Assembly: GCA_030620855.1 (NCBI GenBank)
Contig: JAUXIZ010000023.1
Location: 1-6,920 of the forward strand
Source of the DNA: a candidate division WWE3 bacterium
Lineage (GTDB): Bacteria; Patescibacteriota; WWE3; 9FT-COMBO-53-11
Reading direction: 5' to 3'
DNA: 6,920 bases
The translations under genes and the position numbers were made by a program. The notes under the pieces were generated by a model. That model saw only the letters and a program-made list of their open reading frames with translations, was not told the origin of the DNA and made no database searches. Positions 1 through 5,606 of this stretch are shown one piece after another. The stretch's first letter is position 1. Every line of letters begins with the position of its first letter.

Positions 1-167
1 ACATAATTCCCAGCCGCGGTTGACGCGGTCTGGACGGTACAGTCTAAATCTGCGGCACATTTGATGTCGCCCCACAGGTCAAAAAGTCCAGCGTGGGCTG
101 GTGCAACTCCAAGGCTCAAAAGGACTGAAACAACTAAAGGAATTAGAAAAAGTTTTAATTTCCTCAT
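1..167 (-). CDS. Secreted protein, N-terminal fragment (runs off the left edge)
   Basis: This is the first 55 codons of a leftward gene whose remainder lies outside the window. From the ATG at 167-165 it reads MRKLKLFLIPLVVSVLLSLG and then VAPAHA followed by GLFDLW: a basic n-region, a hydrophobic core and an AHA signal peptidase I site, so the product is exported. The mature start contains two cysteines (DIKCAADLDC). An in-frame ATG at 176-174 would add MKP, but it lies inside the likely -10 box (minus-strand TAAAAT, 175-180). The ATG at 167 sits exactly 7 nt past that box, so I prefer it. It is divergent from the lytic-transglycosylase-like gene at 264 and shares its control region. The family is not recognisable from this piece. 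Secretion and the context suggest another envelope or secretion component, which is inference only. Confidence 0.75.
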   Translation of the reverse strand, partial: MRKLKLFLIPLVVSVLLSLGVAPAHAGLFDLWGDIKCAADLDCTVQTASTAAGNY

Positions 168-174
168 CGGCTTC

Positions 175-183
175 ATTTTAGCA
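175..183 (-). promoter_or_regulatory. Extended -10 promoter, leaderless type, for the leftward gene at 167
   Basis: The minus strand reads TGCTAAAAT, matching the extended -10 consensus TGnTATAAT with one mismatch. Exactly 7 nt (GAAGCCG) separate it from the ATG at 167, so transcription would start at or next to the start codon. No Shine-Dalgarno sequence precedes either candidate ATG. No -35 box is evident at the expected distance. Confidence 0.5.
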
Positions 184-208
184 AAGTCAAATAACCGTTT
201 ACTTTGCT
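180..208. promoter_or_regulatory. Inverted repeat in the left divergent promoter region (possible operator or hairpin)
   Basis: AGCAAAGT (180-187) and ACTTTGCT (201-208) form a perfect 8-bp inverted repeat separated by 13 nt. Inside it, AAA (189-191) and TTT (198-200) can extend the pairing past one bulged C. The left arm overlaps the TGC of the leftward extended -10 element. A protein bound here could therefore block that promoter. Alternatively it is an RNA hairpin in an upstream transcript. No T-tract makes it a terminator. Confidence 0.4.
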
Positions 209-216
209 CACTTAAG

Positions 217-236
217 TAACCCAATATAACCCAATA
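217..236. repeat. Tandem 10-bp direct repeat (TAACCCAATA x2)
   Basis: TAACCCAATA occurs twice without a gap (217-226 and 227-236), one helical turn apart, just upstream of the rightward -10 box. The spacing suits two regulator molecules binding side by side on the same DNA face. That role is inference. Confidence 0.5.
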
Positions 237-250
237 ACTCCCGTTATTGG
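231..250. promoter_or_regulatory. Perfect inverted repeat abutting the rightward -10 box
   Basis: CCAATAAC (231-238) and GTTATTGG (243-250) are perfect 8-bp arms around a 4-nt spacer (TCCC). The left arm overlaps the second TAACCCAATA unit. The right arm supplies the TGG of the extended -10 element at 248-256. This is the place for an operator controlling the gene at 264. If transcribed it would form a hairpin, but the likely start of transcription is downstream of it. Confidence 0.45.
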
Positions 251-256
251 TATCAT
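248..256 (+). promoter_or_regulatory. Extended -10 promoter, leaderless type, for the gene at 264
   Basis: TGGTATCAT matches TGnTATAAT with one mismatch. It is followed by exactly 7 nt (TTACTCG) and then the ATG at 264. There is no Shine-Dalgarno sequence, which fits an mRNA that begins at the start codon. The same nine bases occur at 6424-6432. Confidence 0.55.
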
Positions 257-263
257 TTACTCG

Positions 264-2198
264 ATGGCCATTTTCCAGAATGTTTTGAGCTTCTTTCAAC
301 CTACTCCAAGAAGGCCCGGTCAGGCCGGCGGCGGACGCGGTGTTGATGATTCAGCCACTCAGAGAGTTCTTGAGGGGGTGGAGGACGCTCTGGCTCCTTA
401 TAATGTTCCAAACCACGTTGCTGAATACCTCGAGAGTGATTTAAAAAAAGCTTTTGACATTAAAGGCCATCCTCGCCCTGGGTACGAACCAGGGAGAGTC
501 GCCCCGGCTAGATTCAACCTCATTGACTTTGTCACCGACCCACTCCAAACAACTTGGGATACCGTAAGCAAACCATTTGAAACCAAATTTTCTGAATTTC
601 TTTATACCCCTGACGATTTTTTAGGCCAAGTTAACGACGCCGTATGGGAGCACCTCTACACGACAGAGTGGAAAGGGTTGGTTCCGTACTCCACTGTACA
701 GGCAGTAGCTCTTTGGGGCGGGACCAACGTCAAGGGGAAGCCCAAGATTATGAGACACCTTGCTGCTAAGGCGGTGCGGGCCAATCCCGGTATGACTTAT
801 ATGAAAGCTCGCAGGTTGAGCCGCTACTATTCTGAAATCCCTGGAGCCCAATATGACATGGACCTTCTTGCAAAAGCAGAGAAGTTTCAAACGCTTTCGG
901 AGAAAGCCGGCAGGTATGAATCTCTACTTTCCAACGCACTTACTGAAGCCGAAAAAGCTGCGAAAGCCGGCGATTATAAAACTGCCGATAGGTACTGGAA
1001 TACTGCTGACAATCTGCAAAAAAGGTTTAATAGGAAAGATATAGGAAAAGATACTAGGAAAGCGGTAGAGCGGGAGTTTAAAAAACTATCAAGAAAAGGT
1101 GGCCCGCTTTATGATAGTTCCGAAGCCCAATTCATTCGCTACTGGGAATCTAGAAACAAACATTATGCCACCCTCCAATTCCTAAGGACTTACAAGGAAA
1201 AAGGTTTTGGAGAAGCAGTTAAGGTCTACGGTTGGTTTGAACTCAAGAACAAAATTAAAAATGTTTATTATGCGTCCAAGCTCAACGACGCTTTAAATTC
1301 TATTGCTGAAAAGCTTGGGATTACCAAACTCCTTGGCAAAATAGCCGGCGCGCAGACTTTTGTAAAGCAGTTAAGATCGGGGTTTTGGATTAAGAAAGGT
1401 CTAATAAATGCTGGGTCGTGGCTTGTTAAAAAATTAAGCCTCGGCCCTCTTATCGGGAGCATTATGGGGCCTGCAGGGACTGCGGTTGGTGCGGTCATCG
1501 GGGCGGTAGTCCAATTTGCTGGAGAGATTGTTCTTGAAAAGTTAGGAGGCACGCTTAAAATTTTGGGCTATGTGCTGGCTGGGGTGATAGGGGTTTTCGG
1601 GATTTTTGTGATTGGGATAGTTGTTCTTATTTCCACTTTCCTTGCCAATATTCCCTACCCGTGGGAAGTGAAATCCGATGAAATAGACTGCAACCAAGCC
1701 GCAACCGCCACCAGCAGTTGTGTGAAGTCAAAGTCAGAAGTAAAAAGCATTGCCGATAGGTGGGGTGTCAATGTTAACCCGGACGAGAACCACGTCAACG
1801 AGTGCTACAACGACGTAATCGCAAAATCCAAATCCGCTGGGGTGGACCCGCGTATTGCAATGGCGATCTGGCTAAACGAGAGCAACGCCTCAAACTATGA
1901 GCTCTACAAACGCTTAGGCGCCCCGCCTGAGGATTTTGGTATCCCTTCCCAGAAAGGAAAGGGATTTACCGTTCAGATAAACTCGTTCTTTGGCTTTTAT
2001 AAAAGCAGCCATACAAATTACGCTTCTTGCTATACCGGCCGAAGCGATTCGGTTGGATTCTTTAGAGCTTTCTGCACGGCCGGCCGCGCCTCGTTTGGTG
2101 TTGGTTCGTGTCCCAATCTAACCAGCGTGGGCGACGAGTGCGTAAATGGATACGTGGGAGTTTACAACACGATCAACGCCGGCGGGTCGTGTAACTAG
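264..2198 (+). CDS. Membrane-anchored lysozyme/lytic-transglycosylase-like protein
   Basis: A 644-residue protein. Residues 1-390 are soluble, basic and largely helical, with no signal peptide; about 205-275 could be coiled-coil or TPR-like. Residues 393-424 form a glycine-zipper-like hydrophobic stretch (GPAGTAVGAVIGAVV), followed by a strong transmembrane helix at about 433-457. The C-terminal part contains AGVDPRIAMAIWLNES, which resembles the catalytic-glutamate motif of SLT/lysozyme-fold transglycosylases (candidate Glu539), followed by EDFGIPSQ and QINSFFGFY. The first 475 residues contain no cysteine, while the last 169 contain eight, as expected for a cytoplasmic N-terminus and an oxidised outer domain. 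If both hydrophobic stretches span the membrane, the topology must differ. The likely role is cutting glycan strands for envelope assembly or secretion, inferred from the domain and the neighbouring pilins. The ATG follows the extended -10 box by 7 nt. The gene stops 12 bp from the convergent operon. Confidence 0.75.
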   Translation: MAIFQNVLSFFQPTPRRPGQAGGGRGVDDSATQRVLEGVEDALAPYNVPNHVAEYLESDLKKAFDIKGHPRPGYEPGRVAPARFNLIDFVTDPLQTTWDTVSKPFETKFSEFLYTPDDFLGQVNDAVWEHLYTTEWKGLVPYSTVQAVALWGGTNVKGKPKIMRHLAAKAVRANPGMTYMKARRLSRYYSEIPGAQYDMDLLAKAEKFQTLSEKAGRYESLLSNALTEAEKAAKAGDYKTADRYWNTADNLQKRFNRKDIGKDTRKAVEREFKKLSRKGGPLYDSSEAQFIRYWESRNKHYATLQFLRTYKEKGFGEAVKVYGWFELKNKIKNVYYASKLNDALNSIAEKLGITKLLGKIAGAQTFVKQLRSGFWIKKGLINAGSWLVKKLSLGPLIGSIMGPAGTAVGAVIGAVVQFAGEIVLEKLGGTLKILGYVLAGVIGVFGIFVIGIVVLISTFLANIPYPWEVKSDEIDCNQAATATSSCVKSKSEVKSIADRWGVNVNPDENHVNECYNDVIAKSKSAGVDPRIAMAIWLNESNASNYELYKRLGAPPEDFGIPSQKGKGFTVQINSFFGFYKSSHTNYASCYTGRSDSVGFFRAFCTAGRASFGVGSCPNLTSVGDECVNGYVGVYNTINAGGSCN

Positions 2199-2210
2199 AA
2201 CTTCTTAGCT

Positions 2211-2903
2211 TTAATCAATTAGGACGTAGTAATCGTAGACGTTAAGGTCTACCCCAATTGCTTCCAAACTATCTAGTGCCCTGGTTTTTGCCGCCTCAAT
2301 TTGCGCTCCCAAAGGGTTACCGCCAAGGGTGAGACTGATCCGGAATGCCTCTTTTTCAAAGTTGTAGACGATTACGTAATCGTCGGTTCTAATTGGAATG
2401 GAACCGTACCAAGGGTACGTTTTGTAAAACTCCTTCTCTTCCTGTGCGAAAAGGAAGTCTTCCTCCGCTTGGACTCGGCCGGCTTCGGTCAGCTCTTCTG
2501 GCGTTTCGGCCGTGGTTGTAAAAGTGAAAGAGTAGATGGCCCTTTTCTTATAAAGTACAGTAACGGTATAGGTCGTAGAAGATTCCGGAAGTTGGGTGAG
2601 AGCAAGCTGCAGTACGGCCGCGTTGGTCCATTCCTGCAGCACATCCAGGCCTGGTTGAATGGTAAAGGAAACGTTTGCCTGTTGGCCGGTATCCAAATCC
2701 TCGGCGAAGGAAACAGTGATGGGTAGAGTGAGGATGACGCCCTCGCTTTGGTTTTGGGGGCTGCTGCTTGCTACCGCTGGAGCCGCATCCTCCTCTTCCG
2801 CGGGGCGAACGAACAAAGAAACCACTAAAGCTATAAAGACAATTGCGATGAACCCAACAACTGCCGCAGTTATGATTTTAGGATTGATATCCGATAGTTT
2901 CAT
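2211..2903 (-). CDS. Single-pass membrane protein with Ig-like (Big_5-type) domain
   Basis: A 230-residue protein and the last gene of the leftward operon. Its ATG overlaps the TGA of the upstream CHAP-domain gene as ATGA (2903-2900), so translation is probably coupled; no Shine-Dalgarno sequence is seen. Residues 10-32 are a clear transmembrane anchor, followed by an acidic, Ala/Ser-rich linker (35-53). Residues 56-130 look like a bacterial Ig-like fold of the Big_5/SbsA kind: VTVSF, an EW pair, alternating strands, then TTYTVTVLYKKRAIYSFTFTT. After a charged helix (about 134-158), residues 160-230 form a small alpha/beta-looking domain (YPWYGSIPIRTDDYVIVYNFEKEAFRI in two overlapping stretches, then a helix and a tyrosine-rich end) that I cannot assign. 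There are no cysteines. Position and architecture suggest an extracytoplasmic accessory or scaffold of the pilin system. This function is inference. Confidence 0.7.
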   Translation of the reverse strand: MKLSDINPKIITAAVVGFIAIVFIALVVSLFVRPAEEEDAAPAVASSSPQNQSEGVILTLPITVSFAEDLDTGQQANVSFTIQPGLDVLQEWTNAAVLQLALTQLPESSTTYTVTVLYKKRAIYSFTFTTTAETPEELTEAGRVQAEEDFLFAQEEKEFYKTYPWYGSIPIRTDDYVIVYNFEKEAFRISLTLGGNPLGAQIEAAKTRALDSLEAIGVDLNVYDYYVLID

Positions 2904-4762
2904 GGTTTGCCAAACCCTCTGATTTCCCAGTTGCCGATCGTCGGAGAAATTTTTCCGTTGTCCAGGACGGGAATGTCCATATCCTTGGTGCCCGAGTTGG
3001 ATTGGACGATCTTCATTGCGTATTTGTCAACGCTGTAGACAACGCCGACATGGTTCATTTTAGGGTAGTAAGGTCCCGTCCGGCTGGAGAAGAAGATTAC
3101 GGCACCCGGCTTGATGTTTTGATATGTTGAATCCCCAATGGTTATCCAGCGCCCACTGCTTGGTCCTCCTGCCTCGGTTGCCGCCCCGAATTGCTTGGCC
3201 ATGGTTCTTGAGCTTACGCTCAAGCCCAGATCATTGCGGGAGCGCCGAGCCAGCTCAGTGCACCAAAAGAGGTTCCCCGAGTGGCTCGCGGGGAGAGGGT
3301 AAGGTGGGTTAGGTTCTTGCCTGAAAGCTTCTTCGTCAAAAATGTAGGCAAACTCTCCATCTTTATCCCAATTCCATAGGCACCAAAACCCTTGGTATAG
3401 GCGGTTGACGATGTCCCAGGCCCGCCGGGCGGTCCCGGATCCCGATTCATTGGAAAACCCAAGAGGCGTCGCCTCGTCAGTGCAGACTATTGAGAAGCCA
3501 AATGCTCCAAAAGCATTGTCGCAGGCTCTGGAATTTGCCGAAGCAGGATGGGCGGTGAGTCCATTAACCATACAATCGACGGCGCCTCCGACGTTTCCAA
3601 TTTCGGCGATTTTGAGGTTTGATCCATCCGAGTAATCGGCTAAATCGCTGTGAGGTTTGTAGTCAAAACTAAGTTGGGTTTCGGCCTGGTCGGTTCGGAA
3701 CGAAGTGCCTGGGGGGAGAAGGATGTTAAAGACTCCGCCCTCGCCGGGGTTGTTGCTTGGGGCACCGATCCTTTCCCACGCCTCATCGACCAGCGCAACT
3801 TCGCTTTGAGTGTCTAAGTTCCCTCCGGCTTTATAGGTTTCACCTTCGGATTCGGTTGGGCAGCTTATCACGTTACCCTCTTCATCTTGGGAACACTCCT
3901 CTGTTTGTCCCTCTCTATCTTCATCTGGGATCTCCCGAAATGCCTGCCAAGGAGCTGTGCGGTTAGGGTTTTCCTCTGCAAAACCCGTAACTGCTATACC
4001 GCTGAGGTCGTATTCTATGCAGTCGTCATCGGGTATTGTTACCTTCCTGGCGGATGGCATAAGCGCTTGTTTTAAGAAGCCATACCGGTCATAAAGAGGA
4101 GCAATCTCCCCAAACCTACCCTGAACTTTATAGTTGGAAACAGCGTCTCCCCCGGTTCCAATCTGGAGGTCATAGTACCCCTTCTTGTCAGGATCTACTT
4201 CTGGCTCCTCATAAACGTCAGGCTCAATAGTTTTTTGAAGGATTTGGTTATTTAATGTTATCGTTCCGGGAACAACTTGCTTTTCGGATTCCGTTAATTC
4301 TTTGATGGGATCCAAACCATTCTGCGTATATCCGGGGATCAGCATTTTTGCTATTCCTCCGGTGACCGCTCCTGGCTCCTCGCGCTTTTCTGGATCTAGT
4401 AAAGCTTCTTCATCTCCAGAGAGAGCGAGCTCGTTTGCAGTCCTTAGGTAGCCAGGCATCTGAGAATCTTTTAGACCTAGTTTTCCTGGACCGCTGAGGT
4501 TGGCGAATAATTCAGAAATGGCACAAAGAACCTCATTTATCACCCCTTTACCTTCACACGACCTGGGGATTTCCCTTTCCTCTCTTACTTTATCCGGGTT
4601 TGGGGCCAGATCCGAGGCGACTGGGTTTCCGGGTTTTATCTCGGGGCAGACTTTGGCCGCATTCGCTTTGGGTACCGCCGGGCCAAGGGAAAGCAGAGCA
4701 AAGACAAAAGCCAATATCGGTAAAATGGCAAATAAAATGAGGGGCTTCTTTAGAACCTTCAT
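2900..4762 (-). CDS. Large secreted protein with C-terminal CHAP/NlpC-type cell-wall hydrolase domain
   Basis: A 620-residue exported protein. Residues 1-35 are a signal peptide (KK, long hydrophobic run, KANA then AKVCPE). Residues 36 to about 480 match no family I recognise; they are acidic, proline-rich and carry ten cysteines, likely disulfide-bonded. The last 120 residues have the CHAP/papain-like pattern: Cys501 in FWCTELA, then GAVIFF, His571 in MNHVGVVYSV, and Asn589 in VQSNSG as possible third residue. Such domains cleave peptide or amide bonds of peptidoglycan, so this enzyme may open the wall for the apparatus built from the upstream pilins. I chose the ATG at 4762; the TTG just before it (4765) is the other option. 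No Shine-Dalgarno sequence is present, but a weak extended -10 box lies 7 nt upstream. The gap to the upstream pilin is 32 bp, and the stop overlaps the next gene by 4 bp. Confidence 0.78.
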   Translation of the reverse strand: MKVLKKPLILFAILPILAFVFALLSLGPAVPKANAAKVCPEIKPGNPVASDLAPNPDKVREEREIPRSCEGKGVINEVLCAISELFANLSGPGKLGLKDSQMPGYLRTANELALSGDEEALLDPEKREEPGAVTGGIAKMLIPGYTQNGLDPIKELTESEKQVVPGTITLNNQILQKTIEPDVYEEPEVDPDKKGYYDLQIGTGGDAVSNYKVQGRFGEIAPLYDRYGFLKQALMPSARKVTIPDDDCIEYDLSGIAVTGFAEENPNRTAPWQAFREIPDEDREGQTEECSQDEEGNVISCPTESEGETYKAGGNLDTQSEVALVDEAWERIGAPSNNPGEGGVFNILLPPGTSFRTDQAETQLSFDYKPHSDLADYSDGSNLKIAEIGNVGGAVDCMVNGLTAHPASANSRACDNAFGAFGFSIVCTDEATPLGFSNESGSGTARRAWDIVNRLYQGFWCLWNWDKDGEFAYIFDEEAFRQEPNPPYPLPASHSGNLFWCTELARRSRNDLGLSVSSRTMAKQFGAATEAGGPSSGRWITIGDSTYQNIKPGAVIFFSSRTGPYYPKMNHVGVVYSVDKYAMKIVQSNSGTKDMDIPVLDNGKISPTIGNWEIRGFGKP

Positions 4763-4769
4763 CAAGAAA

Positions 4770-4778
4770 ATCTTATCA
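4770..4778 (-). promoter_or_regulatory. Possible weak internal extended -10 for the gene at 4762
   Basis: The minus strand reads TGATAAGAT, which keeps the TG and four of six -10 bases. It is followed by exactly 7 nt (TTTCTTG) and the ATG at 4762. The spacing equals that at 167 and 264, which is the main reason to list it. It overlaps a 10-bp palindrome AGAAATTTCT (4778-4787). It would allow expression of the hydrolase apart from the pilins. Confidence 0.3.
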
Positions 4779-4794
4779 GAAATTTCTCTGCTGA

Positions 4795-5169
4795 TTATTT
4801 CAATAAAACCGTGAGGATTTGGTTTATTCCAAAAACGGCTCCAATAGTAATTACAAAACCAAGAACCGCGTAGGTAATTGCCGCTTTGGCTGATGTTATG
4901 GCTTTCTCGTCTCCGCCGGAAGCCATGTACCTTAACCCCCCAAATACGAGGAAAAGTAGCGCTACTCCTCCTGCAGCTAAAAGGAGAATTGAGATGATCT
5001 TAACCAGGATGCAAAAGATCCCTGAAATATTGGGTACAGGACCGGCTGCACAAGCCCCCGAGGTATCGAAGGCCGGAAACAAATCTTCGACGGTAGCTGC
5101 AGCCACAGGAACAGCTGCCCTAATAAAGGCGCTGGCAGCTACTAGCATACTTAACGGTAACTTTCGCAT
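4795..5169 (-). CDS. Type IV secretion-type pilin (VirB2/TrbC-like), second small paralogue
   Basis: A 124-residue protein with a signal peptide (1-24, ending PVAAA) and a mature part of the two-helix T4SS pilin type. A short segment carries Cys40 and Cys53. It is followed by hydrophobic helix 1 (about 55-78), the polar loop GGLRYMASGGDEKAITSAKAAI, and hydrophobic helix 2 (about 97-122). The loop GG-x-x-YM-x-SGGD is shared with the 5583 paralogue and is typical of VirB2/TrbC-like (T4SS_pilin) proteins, which pack as helical hairpins in the membrane and polymerise into a pilus. The start ATG has no Shine-Dalgarno sequence. The 69-bp gap upstream holds a stem-loop and is longer than the other gaps in the operon, so its expression may be uncoupled from the first two pilins. 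Whether it is a major or minor subunit cannot be told. Confidence 0.8.
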   Translation of the reverse strand: MRKLPLSMLVAASAFIRAAVPVAAATVEDLFPAFDTSGACAAGPVPNISGIFCILVKIISILLLAAGGVALLFLVFGGLRYMASGGDEKAITSAKAAITYAVLGFVITIGAVFGINQILTVLLK

Positions 5170-5180
5170 ACTTTTAGCTT

Positions 5181-5224
5181 AAAAAGAACACTCGGGTTTT
5201 TGCTCCACAAGGAGTGCAAAAACC
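5181..5224 (-). other. Stem-loop between two pilin genes; possible attenuator or mRNA stabiliser
   Basis: GGTTTTTGC (5195-5203) and GCAAAAACC (5216-5224) form a 9-bp stem. TCC/GGA pairs inside it around an ACAA loop, with two bulged bases. On the minus strand, CACTC (5216-5212) can instead pair with GAGTG (5193-5189), directly followed by TTCTTTTT (5188-5181). That alternative would look like a short intrinsic terminator. The two folds share bases and probably exclude each other. It lies just after the pilin ending at 5239 and before the next pilin. Partial termination or 3'-end protection of the upstream pilin mRNA is a reasonable inference. Confidence 0.4.
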
Positions 5225-5238
5225 ACCGGCACCCGCTT

Positions 5239-5583
5239 TTATTTGCAGATGACGAAGTTTTCTGAGATCGCTCCACCAATAACGTTGATTATTAGGTAAG
5301 CTCCAAAAACGATAAGGAGACCTACAACGGCTGCGGTAATTCTCCCACGAGAGGCCTCTACGGCGATTTTGTCACCGCCTGAGCTCATGTACTGGATACC
5401 TCCTACGATAAGAAGGACCAAGGCGATAGCTCCGGCAATACCGATAATAAAGTTTGTTATCCCAGCGACCGCCTCACAAATGTCGTTGAAGCGTAGTGGG
5501 TTTTCGATTGCAGCAAAAGCCGGCGTAGCTGAGAGAGCTAAAGCTGTTCCGGTTGCGACTGTTGTTTTGATCTTTTTAAGCAC
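5239..5583 (-). CDS. Type IV secretion-type pilin (VirB2/TrbC-like), first small paralogue
   Basis: A 114-residue protein with a GTG start. The in-frame codon just before the GTG is TGA, and a near-perfect Shine-Dalgarno sequence sits 6 nt upstream, so the start is secure. Residues 1-24 are a signal peptide ending AFA. The mature protein has hydrophobic helix 1 (about 41-66), the loop GGIQYMSSGGDKIAVEASRGRI, and helix 2 (about 83-104), the usual two-helix pilin hairpin. Cys36 and Cys113 flank the hairpin and could form a disulfide. Only this gene of the operon has a strong ribosome binding site, and a stem-loop follows it, both of which would favour high expression. It is therefore my candidate for the major pilin; this is inference. 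It lies 23 bp after the cysteine-rich paralogue. Confidence 0.82.
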   Translation of the reverse strand: MLKKIKTTVATGTALALSATPAFAAIENPLRFNDICEAVAGITNFIIGIAGAIALVLLIVGGIQYMSSGGDKIAVEASRGRITAAVVGLLIVFGAYLIINVIGGAISENFVICK

Positions 5584-5589
5584 TCAATT

Positions 5590-5597
5590 CACCTCCT
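5590..5597 (-). promoter_or_regulatory. Strong Shine-Dalgarno sequence for the pilin at 5583
   Basis: The minus strand reads AGGAGGTG, fully complementary to the anti-SD core, with 6 nt to the GTG start. It shows that this organism does use SD-led initiation inside operons, in contrast to the SD-less first genes. Confidence 0.9.
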
Positions 5598-5606
5598 CTC
5601 GAATTA

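Noticed and set aside
174..176. Upstream ATG as start of the left partial gene
   Set aside because: It lies within the likely -10 hexamer on the minus strand. The next ATG (167) has the 7-nt spacing seen at 264 and 4762 and gives a standard signal peptide start, MRKLK.
440..449. Slippery-type sequence TTTAAAA followed by more A in phase for a -1 frameshift
   Set aside because: The zero frame continues into a complete 644-residue protein with recognisable downstream domains. I see no alternative-frame product or stimulatory structure that would argue for frameshifting.
2196..2209. CTAGAA-C-TTCTTAG as a bidirectional terminator
   Set aside because: The arms leave a loop of one base and need a bulge, so the hairpin is not sterically sound, and no T-tract follows.
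2301..2726. A 141-codon plus-strand open frame opposite the Ig-like membrane protein
   Set aside because: It is antisense to a gene with a clear transmembrane anchor and Ig-like pattern and a coupled start. The plus-strand frame shows no domain, no ribosome binding site and no promoter of the type seen at the other genes.
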